Positions 1-12,366 of a DNA stretch of 64,000 bases are shown in pieces. The notes under the pieces were generated by a model that did not search any database, was not told the DNA's origin, and worked only from the letters and a program-made list of their open reading frames with translations. The DNA lies in the NCBI GenBank assembly GCA_038503035.1, contig JAVSML010021646.1, positions 48,136-112,135 of the forward strand. Reading direction: 5' to 3'. The first letter of the stretch is position 1. Every line of letters starts with the position of its first letter. Both the position numbers and the translations under genes were made by a program. The DNA is from Crocodylus rhombifer. Taxonomy: Eukaryota; Chordata; Crocodylia; Crocodylidae.

Positions 1-297
1 TCCACAAGTGCATCTCAAGCAGGGCCAAGGAGGTGATCCTCCCCCTCTATGCGACGCTGGTCAGGCCACAGCTGGAGTACTGTGTCCAGTTCTGTACGTC
101 CTACTTCAGGAGGGATGTGGACAACATTGAGAGGGTCCAGAGGAGGGCCACCCGCATGATCCGGGGACAACAGGGCAGACCCTATAATGAGAGACTGCGG
201 GACCTGAACCTGTTCAGCCTTCACAAGAGAAGGCTGAGGGGGGACCTGGTGACCATCTATAAACTCACTAGGGGGGACCAGAAGGTTTTGTTTGATT
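1..297 (+). mobile_element. CR1 LINE fragment, C-terminal end of ORF2
   Basis: Seen: the frame from 33 to 299 carries the end of the CR1 ORF2 protein, with VRPQLEYCVQF, ERVQRRATRMIRG and LNLFSLHKRRLRGDL in the usual order. Known: this lies beyond the reverse-transcriptase palm of CR1-type non-LTR retrotransposons and has no known independent function. The fragment is cut by the window start. It breaks off after the sequence for KLTRGDQ into a T/A-rich tract, so the 3' UTR and the short terminal repeats of CR1 are missing. The closest match in this window is the copy at 47.8-49.2 kb, with the same CISSRAKEVILPLYATL region and the same KLTRG stretch. The antisense frame over this segment is a shadow. 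Confidence 0.93.
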
Positions 298-3090
298 AAA
301 AAAAATTTTTTTTTTCTTGTATTTCTCTTTATAATTTCCTGATGAACCATTGCTAGGGGGAAAAGGGTCATATTCAGCTTCACAGAATATATTTTGATAC
401 ACTAATAAAACTATTCGAGGAATATTAAGTCTATAAAGACAATACTCCAGAAAATATTAGAATTACCCATGCTCTGCAAAACAAAAATCTAATTCTGATC
501 CCTTTACTTATGTTGAGTTACAAATTATCACCAAAGGTTTGATTAAAATCATTCTCCTGCATGATGAGGGATTGCGCATGATATAAGGTACTGCTACATT
601 GGCCAACCTGTGCTGTGTTGGATAGTATTTCATGCCACAAGACCCATTGTTTTATTAGTACTTCTTGTAGTATAAAGTACTAGTTAGCATGAATAAGGGA
701 ACTTCAGTATGGCTCATTGTTAATTTTATTATAAACTCCAAGGTATCTTGGAGAAGTATGATGGTAAAAAAATCTTGAGTATTTTTATTATTATTCAGTA
801 AACCAAATTTTTTATAGAGATGCCTGTAGGGCTAAAAATGTCACTGTCTGTCCTCAGAGCTTTTGGATATATATATATAAATAAAAAATGCATGGAGCTA
901 GCTATATTTGCAAAACTCCCTTAAATACATGCAGTAAGTTCAGGTGTCATTGTTTAGATTTCAGATGCTTATGAATATTTGCTTGTATAGTCAATGAAGT
1001 CCCTGTGGTAACTGAACAGCTCCTCTGCAAAAAAAAAATAGTTGTGAATTTGGTTTAATAACTTATTGACTGTGCAGTTTTCCTGAGTGTTTTTTTAAAC
1101 TTTTTCACTTTTCCGAATTGTGACATACTCTACATGACTTTAAGAATCAGTATTTATTTCATATTCTGTGGTTCTGAAGTGAAATAAAGAAGCAGAAAGT
1201 CATGAACTTGCAATTTTTCTCTCTACTTTATTTCAGTTGCTCTTATAACCTTAAAATCAAATTTGGTCTTGTGAAAGGAGAAGTGTTCTTGGGTAAAGAC
1301 CCTTTTTGACAAGCGGCAGCAGAGAATGAATTTCCACAGCCAATTTATGAACTCTCAAAAATAGGAGATGGAAATACTGACACAATTCTAACTACATTGA
1401 ATAGAGAAGATATAACAACAAAGCACACAGAAAAAAAAGTCAAAAGTCTATGCAGTCCATCAAGGGATTCTTCCTATTTTGGGGTCAGTTCTATGAAGTG
1501 CTGAAATCTTTTTTTTTTTTCCAGTGCCATTCATTTTAATGGAATTCCTTAAGAAGGTCTTGTAAATCCTGCAAGATGCCTTTTTAATAGCAGGGGTTTT
1601 TTCCCCATCAATACAGAATCCAATTACTTTTAAATGACCACTGTGTCTGCCTCAGCAACTTTGTACAGTAGACCATTCTTATTATTTATCAGTCAGTGAG
1701 CAAATGTATTCAGAATTTGACTTTCCCTTCAATAGATTTTCATCTTATTATCTTACATTCCTAAGAACTCCATAGTACATTTTTGGCAAAATTTTTAGGT
1801 GTTTGAGCCACATAAGTCTGGCCCTATGATCCTTTCTTAAAACTGAGAATTGGAAAGTAAACAATGATTGATCTTCCGAAGGAAAAAAACAGATTTTATT
1901 CTTAGCAAGTGTAAAGTGAGCCCACATTTGTGAACTTAAGCAGAGGTGTGCTCATCTTCACCAGCTAAAGAGCTAAATCAGTGCCATTCTGTACAATGTT
2001 ATCCTTCTCCGCTGCCTCTCTTCCCTCCCTCCCCCTACCTATACACACCTCTAGAAACCTCAGCCCTGCCTACTGTGAGCCAAATCCTGATTCCCTTATG
2101 CTTCCTTTAGTGGTACATCTGAGAAGGTGGCAGGGAGTTGGAGTAAAGAGAGAGTAGGAGAAAAAGCACTATACCCTAAAGTGGTAAAAACAGGGAAGGA
2201 AAAGTTTTGTAGCTGACAAGTAGTTGATTTGATAGGGGTAATGGTAGAAATGACATTCTTCCTCAATCATCAAAAGCCTGTAGTAGTTGAATAGATACCT
2301 CAAACAAGGCTGAGGGAGGTCAAAATTATATAAACACAGTTCTCTCCCCTTATTTTGCATCCTGATCTGCTTGAGTGTTGGCTTCATCTGTCTACCTCCT
2401 CTTTGCCCTTGTGTATGGCATGACATGGCAGAAGACTGGAGATCCATATACAAGAGGTGGGCCAGGAATCTGGCCTTTCACCTTGGAATGGTAAAAGTAG
2501 TTTTCAGATATTAGCAAGGAAATGTAGTGCTGCTGTTTCCAGGGAGAAGCATATCTGTGGGCATGTTTGGTACTCCTGGTGGATCAAAAACAGGAGGGCA
2601 GTCCTGGCCTAAGGAGCAGATGAGGGTTGAAGTGGCAAAATTGATCTGAGTGGAACAAGTAGTTTCAGCCAACAGGCCAAGAAGTGGCATTAATAGGAAC
2701 ACTAATGGAAGTAGGGTAGTTCATGAAAAACCCCACAGCTCCTAAGGAGCCTTCTGCTTTCTGGGGATTCCCTGGTACATGACGGAGGCAGAGAAGCCAG
2801 TGATCCTAAAAGCAGAGGTAATGCCCTGGGACCAGAAATGAAATATTAGGACTCATCAGAAAGGATCACTTTTCATCAGCCAAGGTCAGGTACTTCACCT
2901 TCTGGTTTGCAGCTGGCAGTTTGACCATAAGTGTTTGAACAGATTAGTTGTGTTGGCCTGTCAGGCAGAAAACAGGGTAGAGATGCATTTTATAGACTAA
3001 TGGAATCAGAGATTTTAAACTTTCATGATCAAGAGCTCATTTTACCAAATATTATGAAAGAACATGTACAGTGCAGGCTATCAAACTGAG
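298..3090. other. No gene seen; AT-rich anonymous DNA
   Basis: Short frames only, many stops in all frames, and scattered poly-T and poly-A runs. I recognise no element here. The minus-strand frames near 2.2-2.7 kb have no recognisable domain and are treated as chance. Confidence 0.6.
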
Positions 3091-3094
3091 TCCT

Positions 3095-3262
3095 TTCATT
3101 TTTCATGTCTTTCTGATGAGGCTTTTAGCAGAATTGACAGCTTTCATTGGTATCTGGCAGGCCACGCTGTGAGGGCTTCTGCTCAGTCTTGAATTGGAGA
3201 TGGCTAGGCTGCCAACCATGTGCCTTAGTGCCCACATTACCCCAGCCCCTAAATAGACAGTG
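3095..3262 (-). mobile_element. Possible tRNA-derived SINE, copy 1
   Basis: Seen: this segment aligns by eye over about 160 bp, at roughly 70% identity, with 34935-35100 in the same orientation. Shared blocks include 'tttttcatgtc', 'gctgtgag' and 'ccaaccatg'/'tcaaccatg'. Read on the minus strand, the 34.9-kb copy begins with a tRNA-like head: a box-A-like stretch (TGGCATGAGCAGTAAGG) followed about 30 nt later by a box-B-like GAGGTTGCAAGTG. Inference: two copies of one old tRNA-derived SINE. The box B is a weak match to the consensus, and no target duplication is visible. Confidence 0.5.
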
Positions 3263-3521
3263 ATGCCAATATAAAATATGGGGGGTGGGGGCAGTGCTGA
3301 GAGACAAACAAACAAGTTACAAATGAATAGGGACACAGGGGTTAAAAAAGGTAATCCAGGTAGTGGGTAAGTATCTGTAATTTTTCTTTAGTTAATGCAA
3401 TTCAATCATGAGATTTCTTGTTCTTCAGTTTCACTTTCTAGTTGACTTTTAAACTTCTGGACTAAATACAGACAGTCAAAAAGCCTGAGGTGAATTGATT
3501 CAATCTTTGCAGGTTAGTCTA

Positions 3522-4480
3522 AACCAGGGGTTGGCAACCCCTGGTAGAGTGCCCAGCATGGCATGTAAGGCTATTTTGCTTGGCATGCCACTGCCAGCCC
3601 AGGCTCTAGGCAGCTGCTGCCAGCCATGGAGCCTGGGCCGCTCCCAGCAGGAAGCTGGGAAGCTGGAAGCCCTGTTGCCCCAGCATCAGCTCCATGCTGC
3701 TAGCAGTTGCACATTGGAGTGGACGGTGGGGATAGGGCCTCAGGCAGCACAACTCTTCCCCACTCTCCACTCTGAGGTGCACATGCAGTTACCACCAGCA
3801 TGGAACTGATGCCGGGGCTCTGGAGCCCAGTGCAGGTGCTTGCAGCCTGCCCACTGCCTGCTGCAGCTGCCCAGAGCCCAGACTGGCTACAAACAGCTGA
3901 GCTGGGCTCTGGAGCCCTGTCAGCTTTGTGCTGGCACTGACTGAATGTGTGCCTCAGAGCAGACAGTGGGGGAGAGGGCAGGGCTGTGCTGCCTCAGTCC
4001 CCTCCCCTACCATCTGCTCTGAGGAGTGCATGTACCTACCAGTATGGAGCTGATGTTGGGGCTTCAGAGCAAGGGCAGTGCCAGCTGCCTCCCAGTGGTG
4101 GGGCTGGGTTAGGATGATCCACCCCTCCCAGCGCTGCCCACCTGACTCCCACCCACTCCAAGCCCAGCCCCAGCACAGCCCCATTCCCCCGCACCGGGAT
4201 GAAGCTGGCGCTGCCTTTGCCAGGAGCACCACACCTTTGCGGGCTTAGCTGTGCAGGGTGGGTGGGTGGTGGCAGTGCTGGGAGGGGTGGCTACAGAAGA
4301 GTTAAGGTGAATTTTGGAGTGGCTATAGCCTCCCCAAAGCTCCCCCTACTACTGCCCCTGCAGCTGGCTGATGGGTGGGCTCCAGGCCAGGGCCTTGGCT
4401 GGCTCCCCAGGGAGGCACAGGGGCATTGTTGAATTGGACTTTTTCCGGTGGCCCAGCAGCCCGGCTCCACGCACCCATGC
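3522..4480. repeat. GC-rich repeat-like block opening with a palindrome
   Basis: Seen: an abrupt change from AT-rich to GC-rich sequence at about 3522. It opens with the perfect palindrome 'ggggttggcaacccc' inside a longer palindromic context. Internal repetition of 'ctctggagccc', 'gcagctg' and 'catg(c/t)agtaccaccagcatgga'-like units follows (near 3690-3800 and 3945-4060). Inference: a GC-rich non-autonomous transposon or composite repeat. I cannot find a matching inverted right end. The frames inside are low-complexity and judged non-coding. Confidence 0.4.
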
Positions 4481-4867
4481 ATCTGGTTCTATGTGTTTGT
4501 CTGTCTCTGTCTGGTTCTCTGTCCAGTTCTGGGTGCGTGTGTCTGGTTCTCTGTGTGCATGTGTATGTCTTTCTTTCTCTCTCTTTTTCTCTCTCTCCTT
4601 TCAAACTTTTTTTCTCTCTCTTATCACAACATGCCTAACAAAAACGGAATATACAACAACAAAGGTAGTACATGAAGTTTTATTTATTGTCATCAGGTTT
4701 AGAACTTTTAGACAGCTTGGTGTTTCCTGTAAAAAAAAATAAAATTTAAAAATTTAAAAAATGTTATGTTCCAGACCCAGAAGCTTTCCAGCAAGATTGC
4801 TGTGGTCTTACCACCAGTAACCAGTTGCTTATCTCAGATCCTGTCATTGACACTAAGATGTGGGGGG
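4481..4867. other. Pyrimidine-rich tract and AT-rich spacer; no gene
   Basis: A (tctc)-rich low-complexity run covers about 4560-4625, and an A/T-rich run lies near 4730-4765. Apparent frames here translate only the pyrimidine tract. Confidence 0.6.
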
Positions 4868-5717
4868 ATGTAGGCACGCTAGAAGGGAGGAAAAGGCTAC
4901 AATCAGACTTAGACAGGTTATAGGGTGGGCAGATGAGAATAGGATGGGATTCAACACCGACAAGTGCAAAGTGATGCACTTGGGGAGGAACGCCCAGCAC
5001 CATACCTACAGGTTGGGGAACTCCCTTCTTGTCAGTACAGAGGCAGAAAAGGATCTTGGAGTCATCATTGACTCCAAGATGAACATGGGCCGGCAGTGTG
5101 GAGAGGCAGTTAGGAAGGCCAACCGCACCTTGGCATGTATCCACAGATGCATCTTGAGCAGGTCCAAGGAGGTGATCCTCCCCCTCTGTGCAACACTGGT
5201 CAGGCCGCAGCTGGAGTATTGCGTCCAGTTCTGGGAACCGCACTTCAAGAGGGATGTGGACAACATGGAGTGGGTCCAGAGGAGGGCCACTCACATGATC
5301 AGGGGGCAGCAGGGCAGGCCTTATGAGGAAAGGCTACAGGACCTGAACCTGTTCAGCCTCCACAAGAGAAGGCTGAGGGGAGATCTAGTGGCCTGTTACA
5401 AACTAGTCAGAGGGGACCAGCAGGCATTGGGGGAGTCCCTGTTCCCCCCGACCACTACCAGGAGTGACCAGGAATAACAGTCACAAGCTGGCAGAGGGTA
5501 AATTTAGGCTAGATATCAGGAGGTGCTACTTCACAGTCAGGGCGGCTAGGATCTGGAACCAACTTCCAAGAGAAGTGGTGCTGGCTCTTTAAGAGGAGGC
5601 TAGATGTACACCTTGCTGGGGTAGTTTGACCCCAGTACTCTTTCCTGCCATGGCAGGGGGTCGGACTAGATGATCTGCTCAGGTCCCTTCCGACCCTAGA
5701 AACTATGAAACTATGAG
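4868..5717 (+). mobile_element. CR1 LINE, 5'-truncated 3' end with UTR
   Basis: Seen: a 205-residue frame (4860-5477) covers the region after the RT palm. It contains NRMGFNTDKCKVMHLGRN, KDLGVIIDSKMNMGRQC, VRPQLEYCVQFWEPHFKRD, RRATHMIRGQQGRPY and LNLFSLHKRRLRGDL. Upstream, one frame change separates the GTLEGRKRLQSDLDRL block. After the stop comes a typical CR1 3' UTR with 'tcggactagatgatctgctcaggtcccttccgaccc'-type sequence ending in short repeats 'aactatgaaactatgag'. Known: CR1 copies end in such 8-9-bp repeats and are usually 5'-truncated. This is an ordinary dead copy, well preserved and therefore comparatively young. Confidence 0.95.
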
Positions 5718-6094
5718 CAAGGGCTTTGAAGATCAGATGCTGGGCATGAACATGGGACTGCTTCCCTATTGAACTTCTAGATCTATAGAACCTCATCTGA
5801 ATCAAATGAATGAGGGATGGACAGGACATGCTTAATTCTATCCTTGCTGAGAAATGAAACTGTTAGAGAATAGACAAGCCCTTCCTGAAGTTCTGGGATT
5901 ACATGAGACTCCTGGGAGGTGAGTTGTGGGGGTGGGGTGGAGTTTCCTATGCAGTAAGTATCCTAGATGAGGCCCTCATAGAGAAGTAGAGGTAATCTTC
6001 TAGTTATGGTAATCTTGTAGTTATCAGGGCTGTGATAAAGACCACCATCATGTCTCTCTTAACTTTTCTGCAAGCTCAACATGCCTAGCTCCTC

Positions 6095-9000
6095 ATATGA
6101 CTTGCTTTCCAAGCCCACTTTCATTTTTGTTATTTGCTTCTAGACCCTCTCTAACTTCTCCCTCTATGTCCTTTCGAAAATGTGGATCCCAAACCTGCAC
6201 ACAGTACTCTAGGTTAGACTTAGACAGTACTGAGGAGAAAGCATTATCACCTGCCTTGTTTTGCACCAAATACTCTTCTAATCTATTCCAAAACCACATT
6301 TGCCTTGTGTGCAGCTGCATTAAACTGCAGACTATTGAGTCTGTGATCTACCAGGACTCCCAGATCCTTCTCCATAGTGTTGCTATCCATCCAGCTGTCA
6401 ACCATTTTGTATCTATATTTGATTATTGTTCTCAAGGCGTAGTACCCTTGCATTTGTCAGTGTTCAACTTCATCCTGTTAGGTCCAGCCCAGCTCTCAAT
6501 CTGTCAAGATCTTTCTGAATTGTGCTCCAAAAACTTTGCAGTACAATCCATAGACTTGCTTAAAACACTTTCTATACTAGGATCCAAATCATTAATACAG
6601 ACATTAAATGGCATTGGACTCAGGACAGAACCCTCTAGGACTCCACTCAAATCCTCCTGTTTTTTGACATGGATCTATTTATAATTACCCTTTGCTTGCA
6701 GCTGCTGAGCCAGTTGTCTATCCACCTTTATAGAACTTTTGTCATGCCCACATTTCTCCAATTTGTTTGATAAGGTCATGTGGGATCTTGTCAAATGCTT
6801 TGCTGAAGTCCAGATACACTATATGTGCAGCATTGCCTTCATCCACCAAAGCTGTTAGTTTGCCAAAGGAAAAGATCAAGTTTTACATGATTTGTTTTCA
6901 GTAAATTTATGCTCTCTGCTTGTGATCAGCCTTTCCTTCATGCTTTCAAATGGGCTTACTTAGGACATGTTCCCAGGTATTGAGGTGAGGCTAATTTAGT
7001 TTCTTCTTTTTGTTTTTTTGAAATGGGAGCACTATGCTGGCCCTTTTTCCAGGTTTCTGGTACCTTGCCCATCTCCCATGATTTCATTAATATCATTGCC
7101 AAGGGCTCCAAGATCTCCTTTGCCAATTTCTTCAGTACTCTGGTAAGAAGTTCATCAGCAGAGATCCTGGTTTTCATTGATTTAAAAAAAGAAGAAAAAT
7201 CCCCAATTTTCAAATTAAAAAAAGTAACACAAAATCCACATTATTCTGTGATCAAAATGAAACACCACTAATATTTAGATATATATTGGTGGAATTTCAT
7301 TTTAACCATGGAAAAACATGGATTACTTGGGTTCCTTTTTTTAATCAGAAAATTGGAGATTTCTTTTTTTATTAGAGAAAACCAGGATCCCTGTTCATCA
7401 GGCCCTGCTGTCCTGAATTCACACACATGCAACAAAAGAAACAGTCAGAGAGCCTTTTATATTTCATCCCTCAGCTTGTCATCTTCTTTATGCAAATAAC
7501 ATTTGTAAATGTTGAGGCGAAATAGCTATTGAGTAGTTCTCTTTCTTTGCATCTTCTGTTAAGAGTTGCCCCTAGCTGTTTATCAGTGGACCCATAGCTT
7601 CCTTGTTCCTTCTTTTCTGGCCAACAGACTAATAAAAACCTGTTCTTGTTTTCTTTATCCTCCCCTGCTAGGTACAGCTCATTTTTTCTTTGCCTTCCTG
7701 AATTTGTCCCTGCAGGTTCTTGCTATTTCCTGGTAAGCTTTCTGGGTTATCTGCCCATTCTTTCTATTGCCTGCCTGTTTCCCTCTTGCAATTGAGGCCT
7801 TTTAGAAGCTCCTTTTACAGCCACACTGGGCTTTTGCCATTTTTCCTGTGCTTCCATTGTCAGAAAAGTGTTTTCATTGGGCTTCTAATACCGTGGCCTT
7901 TAGAAGCTGCCAGCCCTCCTGAGTGCCTTTTTTCTTTCAGTCTGTTTTCCCATGGCACACTGCCTATTAAGTTCTTGAATTGGGTGAAATCCACCTTTTT
8001 GAAATCTAACGTCCAAGACTTGCTGTCCTCATGCATTCCCTGTGTCACAATATCGAAATCTATCTCTCATATCATGATTGCTTCTTCCCAATTTGTCCAT
8101 CCCCTTCACATCTTTCATCAGTTCTTACCTGTTGACCAAGATAAGATCCAAGATAGATGATTCTCTAATTATATTCTCAGCCTTCTGGAACAGAAAGTTA
8201 TCCTACACACAAGTCAGGAACTGGCTTGACATTTTGTTTGGCTGTCTTTTTCTCCTAGCAGATGCCCAGAAATTTGAAGTCTCTCACCAGCACCATACCA
8301 TAGCTTTTGGACAGATTGTCACCTCCTTGATGAGTGCCTCATCAATGTACTGTTTGTGACTTGGTGGCCTAAACCATTGCTGAATCTTTTACGTTTTTAC
8401 CTTCACTCAAATGCATTCTAATTGCTGTCTTCTTCCTCATGAACCAGAGAACAAATGTATAGGTCTTTGACGTACAAAGTGACTCCATCACCTTTTCTCC
8501 CAACCCTGTCCTTCCAAAGCAGAGTGTATCCCTCAATGTTGATGTTTCAGTCATAAGAACTGTCCCACCCAGTCTGTTTGCCAAACAGATCATCGTGTTT
8601 TTTTCACAGTCTGTAACTTCTAGCTCATCTTGTTTATTCCCCATACTTCTCATATTCACATACATGCATTAGATGTATTTTGCATGTTAACCTACTCACT
8701 TCTCTTTTGCATTGCTTGTCACTGTCCTGTTGCTCCCTGACCCTTTCCCAGTGTTTGAGCTGTTTCTTATAGTCCTTTCCTTTCTGCATTATTTACTCTT
8801 GCTGAATGGTTTTATTTGCTATCCCCCATGCTATGTAGTTTACAGCCCTCTTTCTTGGCTTCGGCAGATGACACCTTAAAATGCTCTTTTGAGAGATGCT
8901 GAAACTCCTCTTTGATAGTGATTCTCCTCCTCAGAACATTGCCTGTTGTGAAGAATTTGGAGTCTTTGACATCAACATCACTGTCTCAGACATGCACTTA

Positions 9001-9830
9001 CTTCCAGGATACTAGATCTCTACTGGAACCTTTGACTTCCATGGAAAGGATCAATGAGAATACCACCTGTGCTCCAAGCTCCTTAACCCTCCTGCTAAGA
9101 ATGTCAAAATTGCCTCTGATTTGCTCAGTGTCATTCCTGGTAGTATTTTTGGTGCCAAGCAGGAAAAGGTAGTGTTCTGAAGGATGGGTGAGCTTTGGCA
9201 GTTTCTGTGATGTCCCAAATTTGAGCTCTGTGGAGACAGCATAGCTCCTGGGACCCCAGATTTGGACAACAAATCATTTCTTCTGTTCCCAGAAGGAAGT
9301 CACTAAGGATTACCACTTTTCTCTTCCTTCTTGATGCAATGGTCCTAGATACCCCAGTTCTGGGGCCTTGCACTTCTTACTTTCTAAGTTCCCTACCTCA
9401 TGCCTGAAGATGTCTTCTCCTTTCCCTTTTTTCCTCAGCTGTTCTACCACAAAGTGCTTGAAGGTGGTCGCTGACTTCAATATGCTCCTCTTGACTTCTA
9501 GGTACCATCCTTTTTGAGTAGTTACAAGCTGCCTCCTTTCTCTTCTTTCCTTTTGGCCTCTCCATTACTGATCTCTCATAACCCCTGTCTAAGTAATCCT
9601 ATTTTTTCTTAATGTAATGCAGCATGGATACCCATGCTTCCAGCCCTTGAATCTTTTCCTTGAATATTTTCCTTTGTGGCAGATGCTGGCTTACACTTGG
9701 TACAGATAAACTGGTCTTGACCCTCTAGGGTGAACATAACCATGAAACATCCCACAGCGGTCACAATTACTAACCTAGCTTCCAGCTGTGCTTCCTTTGA
9801 TTCCCTGGAGGACATCTCAGCTATTTAAAA
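6095..9830 (-). mobile_element. Long antisense CR1-type LINE, near full length but decayed
   Basis: Seen on the minus strand, 5' to 3'. ORF1 begins near 9815 with a zinc-finger-like stretch (FICTKCK). The esterase region lies at 9373-9131 (RKRKVVILSDFLLGTEE, QELCCLHRAQIWDI). Endonuclease-region sequence decays through about 8680-7400. The RT start is at 7213-6956 (LTRVLKKLAKEILEPL, GKVPETWKKG). A FSKAFDKIPHDL motif is near 6800, LSPMPFNVCINDLDP near 6460, and LEYCVQVWDPHFRKDIE near 6190. The frame is broken many times, and the RT FADD box is not recognisable. The 3' end stops at about 6100, without a UTR or terminal repeats. Known: most CR1 copies are short 5' truncations, so 3.7 kb spanning both ORFs is unusual. 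A MITE (7159-7393) interrupts the RT region. Confidence 0.88.
7159..7393. mobile_element. Palindromic hAT-type MITE, copy 1 (235 bp, perfect TSD)
   Basis: Seen: the left end is CAGAGATCCTGGTTTTC and the right end is its near-perfect inverse GAAAACCAGGATCCCTG. The interior is a hairpin with AT-rich arms (aaattgggga..., tggattttgggttac-type blocks). Exact 8-bp direct repeats 'ttcatcag' flank it at 7151-7158 and 7394-7401. Known: 8-bp target duplications and CAG-starting inverted repeats are typical of hAT superfamily elements. There is no coding capacity. It interrupts the antisense CR1, whose RT reading continues on both sides, so it is younger than that LINE. Confidence 0.95.
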
Positions 9831-10375
9831 AAAATCCTCAGATGGCCTAAACACTCACTTTTTTTTTCTTCTTGTGGAGCAAAAGCCAGAGAAGGAGATG
9901 ATGAATTAAATTGTTATTAAAATGTCAATGGGCAAAATATGAATTGAATAATTTTTGTATTTTCAGTAATTCTCAGCATTCACTGGGAAGCAAAGCATAA
10001 TTCTTTGGTCTCTAGGGATATACAGTTGTTCACTTTTTTATATACTCTAATCCAAGATGAGGTTTTTTTTCTCTCATTTAACATGTGGGGGGAAGCCCCT
10101 TGTTTTAGTTTGAGTACAACGTGGAGGTGGTGCTGGGGGAGGGATGCAGCTGCTGTGGCACCAAGTCTGACCTCAACCCAACCCCAATCCCAACCCCAGG
10201 GGCTTCTTGCATCCTCTGCTTCCCAGTAGCCTTTGCCCTTCTCCCCCACCCTAGCTGCTTATCCTGTGGCTCCTGCAGGACTCTGGTAATTTTCTTGGCC
10301 CTAGTCCAGCCCACTAGTAGTAACAGTGGTTCCAGCCTGAATACTTGCTCTGGCTTCAGCTCTGGGAAATAGCCA
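9831..10375. other. No gene seen
   Basis: AT-rich sequence to about 10080, then GC-rich sequence leading into the CTG tract. The frames here follow base composition and show no domain. Confidence 0.5.
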
Positions 10376-10377
10376 GA

Positions 10378-10378
<1 letters not shown>

Positions 10379-10408
<30 letters not shown>
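10379..10408. repeat. (CTG)n microsatellite, about 10 units
   Basis: An uninterrupted run of CTG/GCT triplets in the GC-rich block next to foldback family B. The poly-Ala and poly-Ser frames across it are artefacts of the repeat. Confidence 0.95.
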
Positions 10409-10409
<1 letters not shown>

Positions 10410-10594
10410 AGCAGTTGGGGCAGCAGGGGCAGGGAGCAGTGGGGTCAACTGGTGGAGGGGACAGGTGGCAGGGGATAAGGTGTGGGAGGGAAAAAGACAC
10501 AGATCAGGCTGTTTGCTTTCCCCCTCTGCTTTTGCTTTCCCTGCTGCAGCAGTGGGGGAAGGGTGGGGGGGGAGGGGGAGAGGCATGAATTTAA

Positions 10595-10692
10595 GATGAC
10601 CCTCCAATAATTAGATCCTGTACATGGAACATTTTAACAAATTTGTATATTTTCCATGTATAGAATCTAATTATTGGGGGATTATCCTAAGT
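10595..10692. repeat. Foldback family B, copy 1
   Basis: Seen: an inverted pair, 'ccaataattagat' near 10612 and 'atctaattattgg' near 10665, surrounds an AT loop, with 'aagatgaccct' and 'ggattatcctaa' outside. The same arrangement recurs at 41772-41912 and, more decayed, at 63480-63612, each beside a GC-rich stretch. Inference: a non-autonomous DNA transposon family. I have no name for it. Confidence 0.6.
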
Positions 10693-11397
10693 TCAGAGTT
10701 GTTTTGGGTTCAGATAAATATAGTAATAAAAATGAGGCCCAACGTTTTGTCAGATGCCACAATCTCGAAACTGTAGAATGTAGTCTTTTTCTTTTATGTC
10801 AATCATTATACAAACCCTAATTAATTTATACAATTTTCCACTTAGACTCAGCTCTCTTTCTCTCATGTACTTCCTTTTTTTGTCATTGATTTTTTTTTAA
10901 ATTAATTCATCTTAATATATAGAAGATTTGGTACACTAACTCTTATCTTTTCATTAACTGCTAAGACTCATTCTCCATATGTGTTGTCTATAACCAATTC
11001 TCAGTGAGAAGGATGTGATGTGAATATTTCTCTGTGTATATGCTTTACCATCCTGCATTTTTTAGTAAATCTGTAATAATTTTATGAAGTCTCATGGCAC
11101 CCACTGTTAATGGAGCAAACAGAAAAAGTATAAATATGAATGATTTAGGCTCTTTTACTTTTATGTTCAAGTTTTACTTTAAAAAATGCTTATTTCATTA
11201 CTATGATTATTTTTTGCAACTTGTAAATCCATAAAAATAATAAGTTTTGTTAAGAGGGCTGATAATAAAGCAAAAATTATCACATAGTCTATTTTGTTAT
11301 AGGTATTAAATAAAACTTTTGTGTGAAAAAAGGACAACACTGCTGTAGTCACTGGAGAAAAAACAAATGTAAGCACCTTCTACAAAGTGTAGGTTAA
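10693..11397. other. No gene seen; AT-rich anonymous DNA
   Basis: No frame longer than about 65 codons and no recognised repeat. Confidence 0.6.
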
Positions 11398-11700
11398 GGT
11401 GTAATTGGAACTAACACATGGTCGCCATGATCCCTAGGGCTTGGGAGTTTCAGGCTGGCCACAAAACCCCCCTGCAGCTGGGAGGGCTCCCAGCTGCAAG
11501 GGAGACCCTGCTACACATGCAAATTTAAAGCTTAATTATAGCAATCAGCTATAAAATTATTACACAGTTGCAAGGTCTAACTTTATGCAACTTGGCTGCA
11601 GCTCTTCATTGTTTGATAGCTACCTTACATGTGTAGCTGGTCTTAAGGTCAACCAATTAATTGCACAATACCTTTAAAATGTAAAGGGGGCTTTAAGTGA
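11398..11700 (+). repeat. Repeat family E, copy 1
   Basis: Seen: 'ctggtcttaaggtcaaccaattaattgcacaatac' is followed by 'aaatgtaaagggggcttta'. The inverse of this whole segment aligns with 21368-21560 (for example 'gattgtgcaatta', 'gtaataactttata', 'aatttgcatgtgtag'). The same end flanks the ERV at 55.26 and 59.69 kb. Inference: a non-autonomous element with a GC-rich interior and ends containing 'taaagccccc'. Confidence 0.6.
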
Positions 11701-12366
11701 AGACAGCTAAACAGTGTTAATAGTATGTGTCTACCAAACCTCATCTAACTGTTTAAAACTTTCAGAAACAATTCAGACCAGTTATTAGGCCAAATGTAAT
11801 TAAAGCAAGATAACTACATTGTATTCCAATAGTCTATGCAGACAGATTTGTGCAGATTATATCTCTAAAAAATCGGGTAAACTGTTATATAATATCAATT
11901 CCAAATGGCTATGACTGTATATGAAGTTCAATATACTGTATTGAGGCGTTCTGTGTATCTTCTACAATTTTAAGAAAGCTTGAACATTACAAAAATACAT
12001 AAGACATCAGCAGCAATGAAATTCTATAGTAATTGCTACTGAAGGGACAGCTGTCAAGGTACATTAATTTTAACCTTTCCTTTCATTTTTATTCATATAT
12101 CTTTTATGTGCAACTTGCCAATTTCCATGTCTGATGTCTTGTACTTGGCATTGCATATTTTGAACTTTCATTGAAAAAGTGTTTTCTGTTAATGTATGCT
12201 TAATTTGTAAAATATGTTCTCATCATCTTTTTTTAGCAGTAATTTTATAGAATAGGTCACATCGGCTGTGGCATAAGGTAAACTAAGTAAAGCAATAAAA
12301 CTATGACAGGGGGTGTTATGATGGCATATAGCAGGCCATTTTCTTTGAGTCAAAAAGACTTAGTCT
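11701..12366. other. No gene seen
   Basis: AT-rich, with stops throughout and no recognised repeat. Confidence 0.6.

Noticed and set aside
4860..5294. Opposite-strand frames over the CR1 copies (also near 48.3-48.9 kb)
   Set aside because: Antisense shadows of the LINE ORF2, recurring wherever CR1 is present.
10345..10607. Poly-Ala and poly-Ser frames
   Set aside because: Artefacts of the CTG repeat and GC-rich context.
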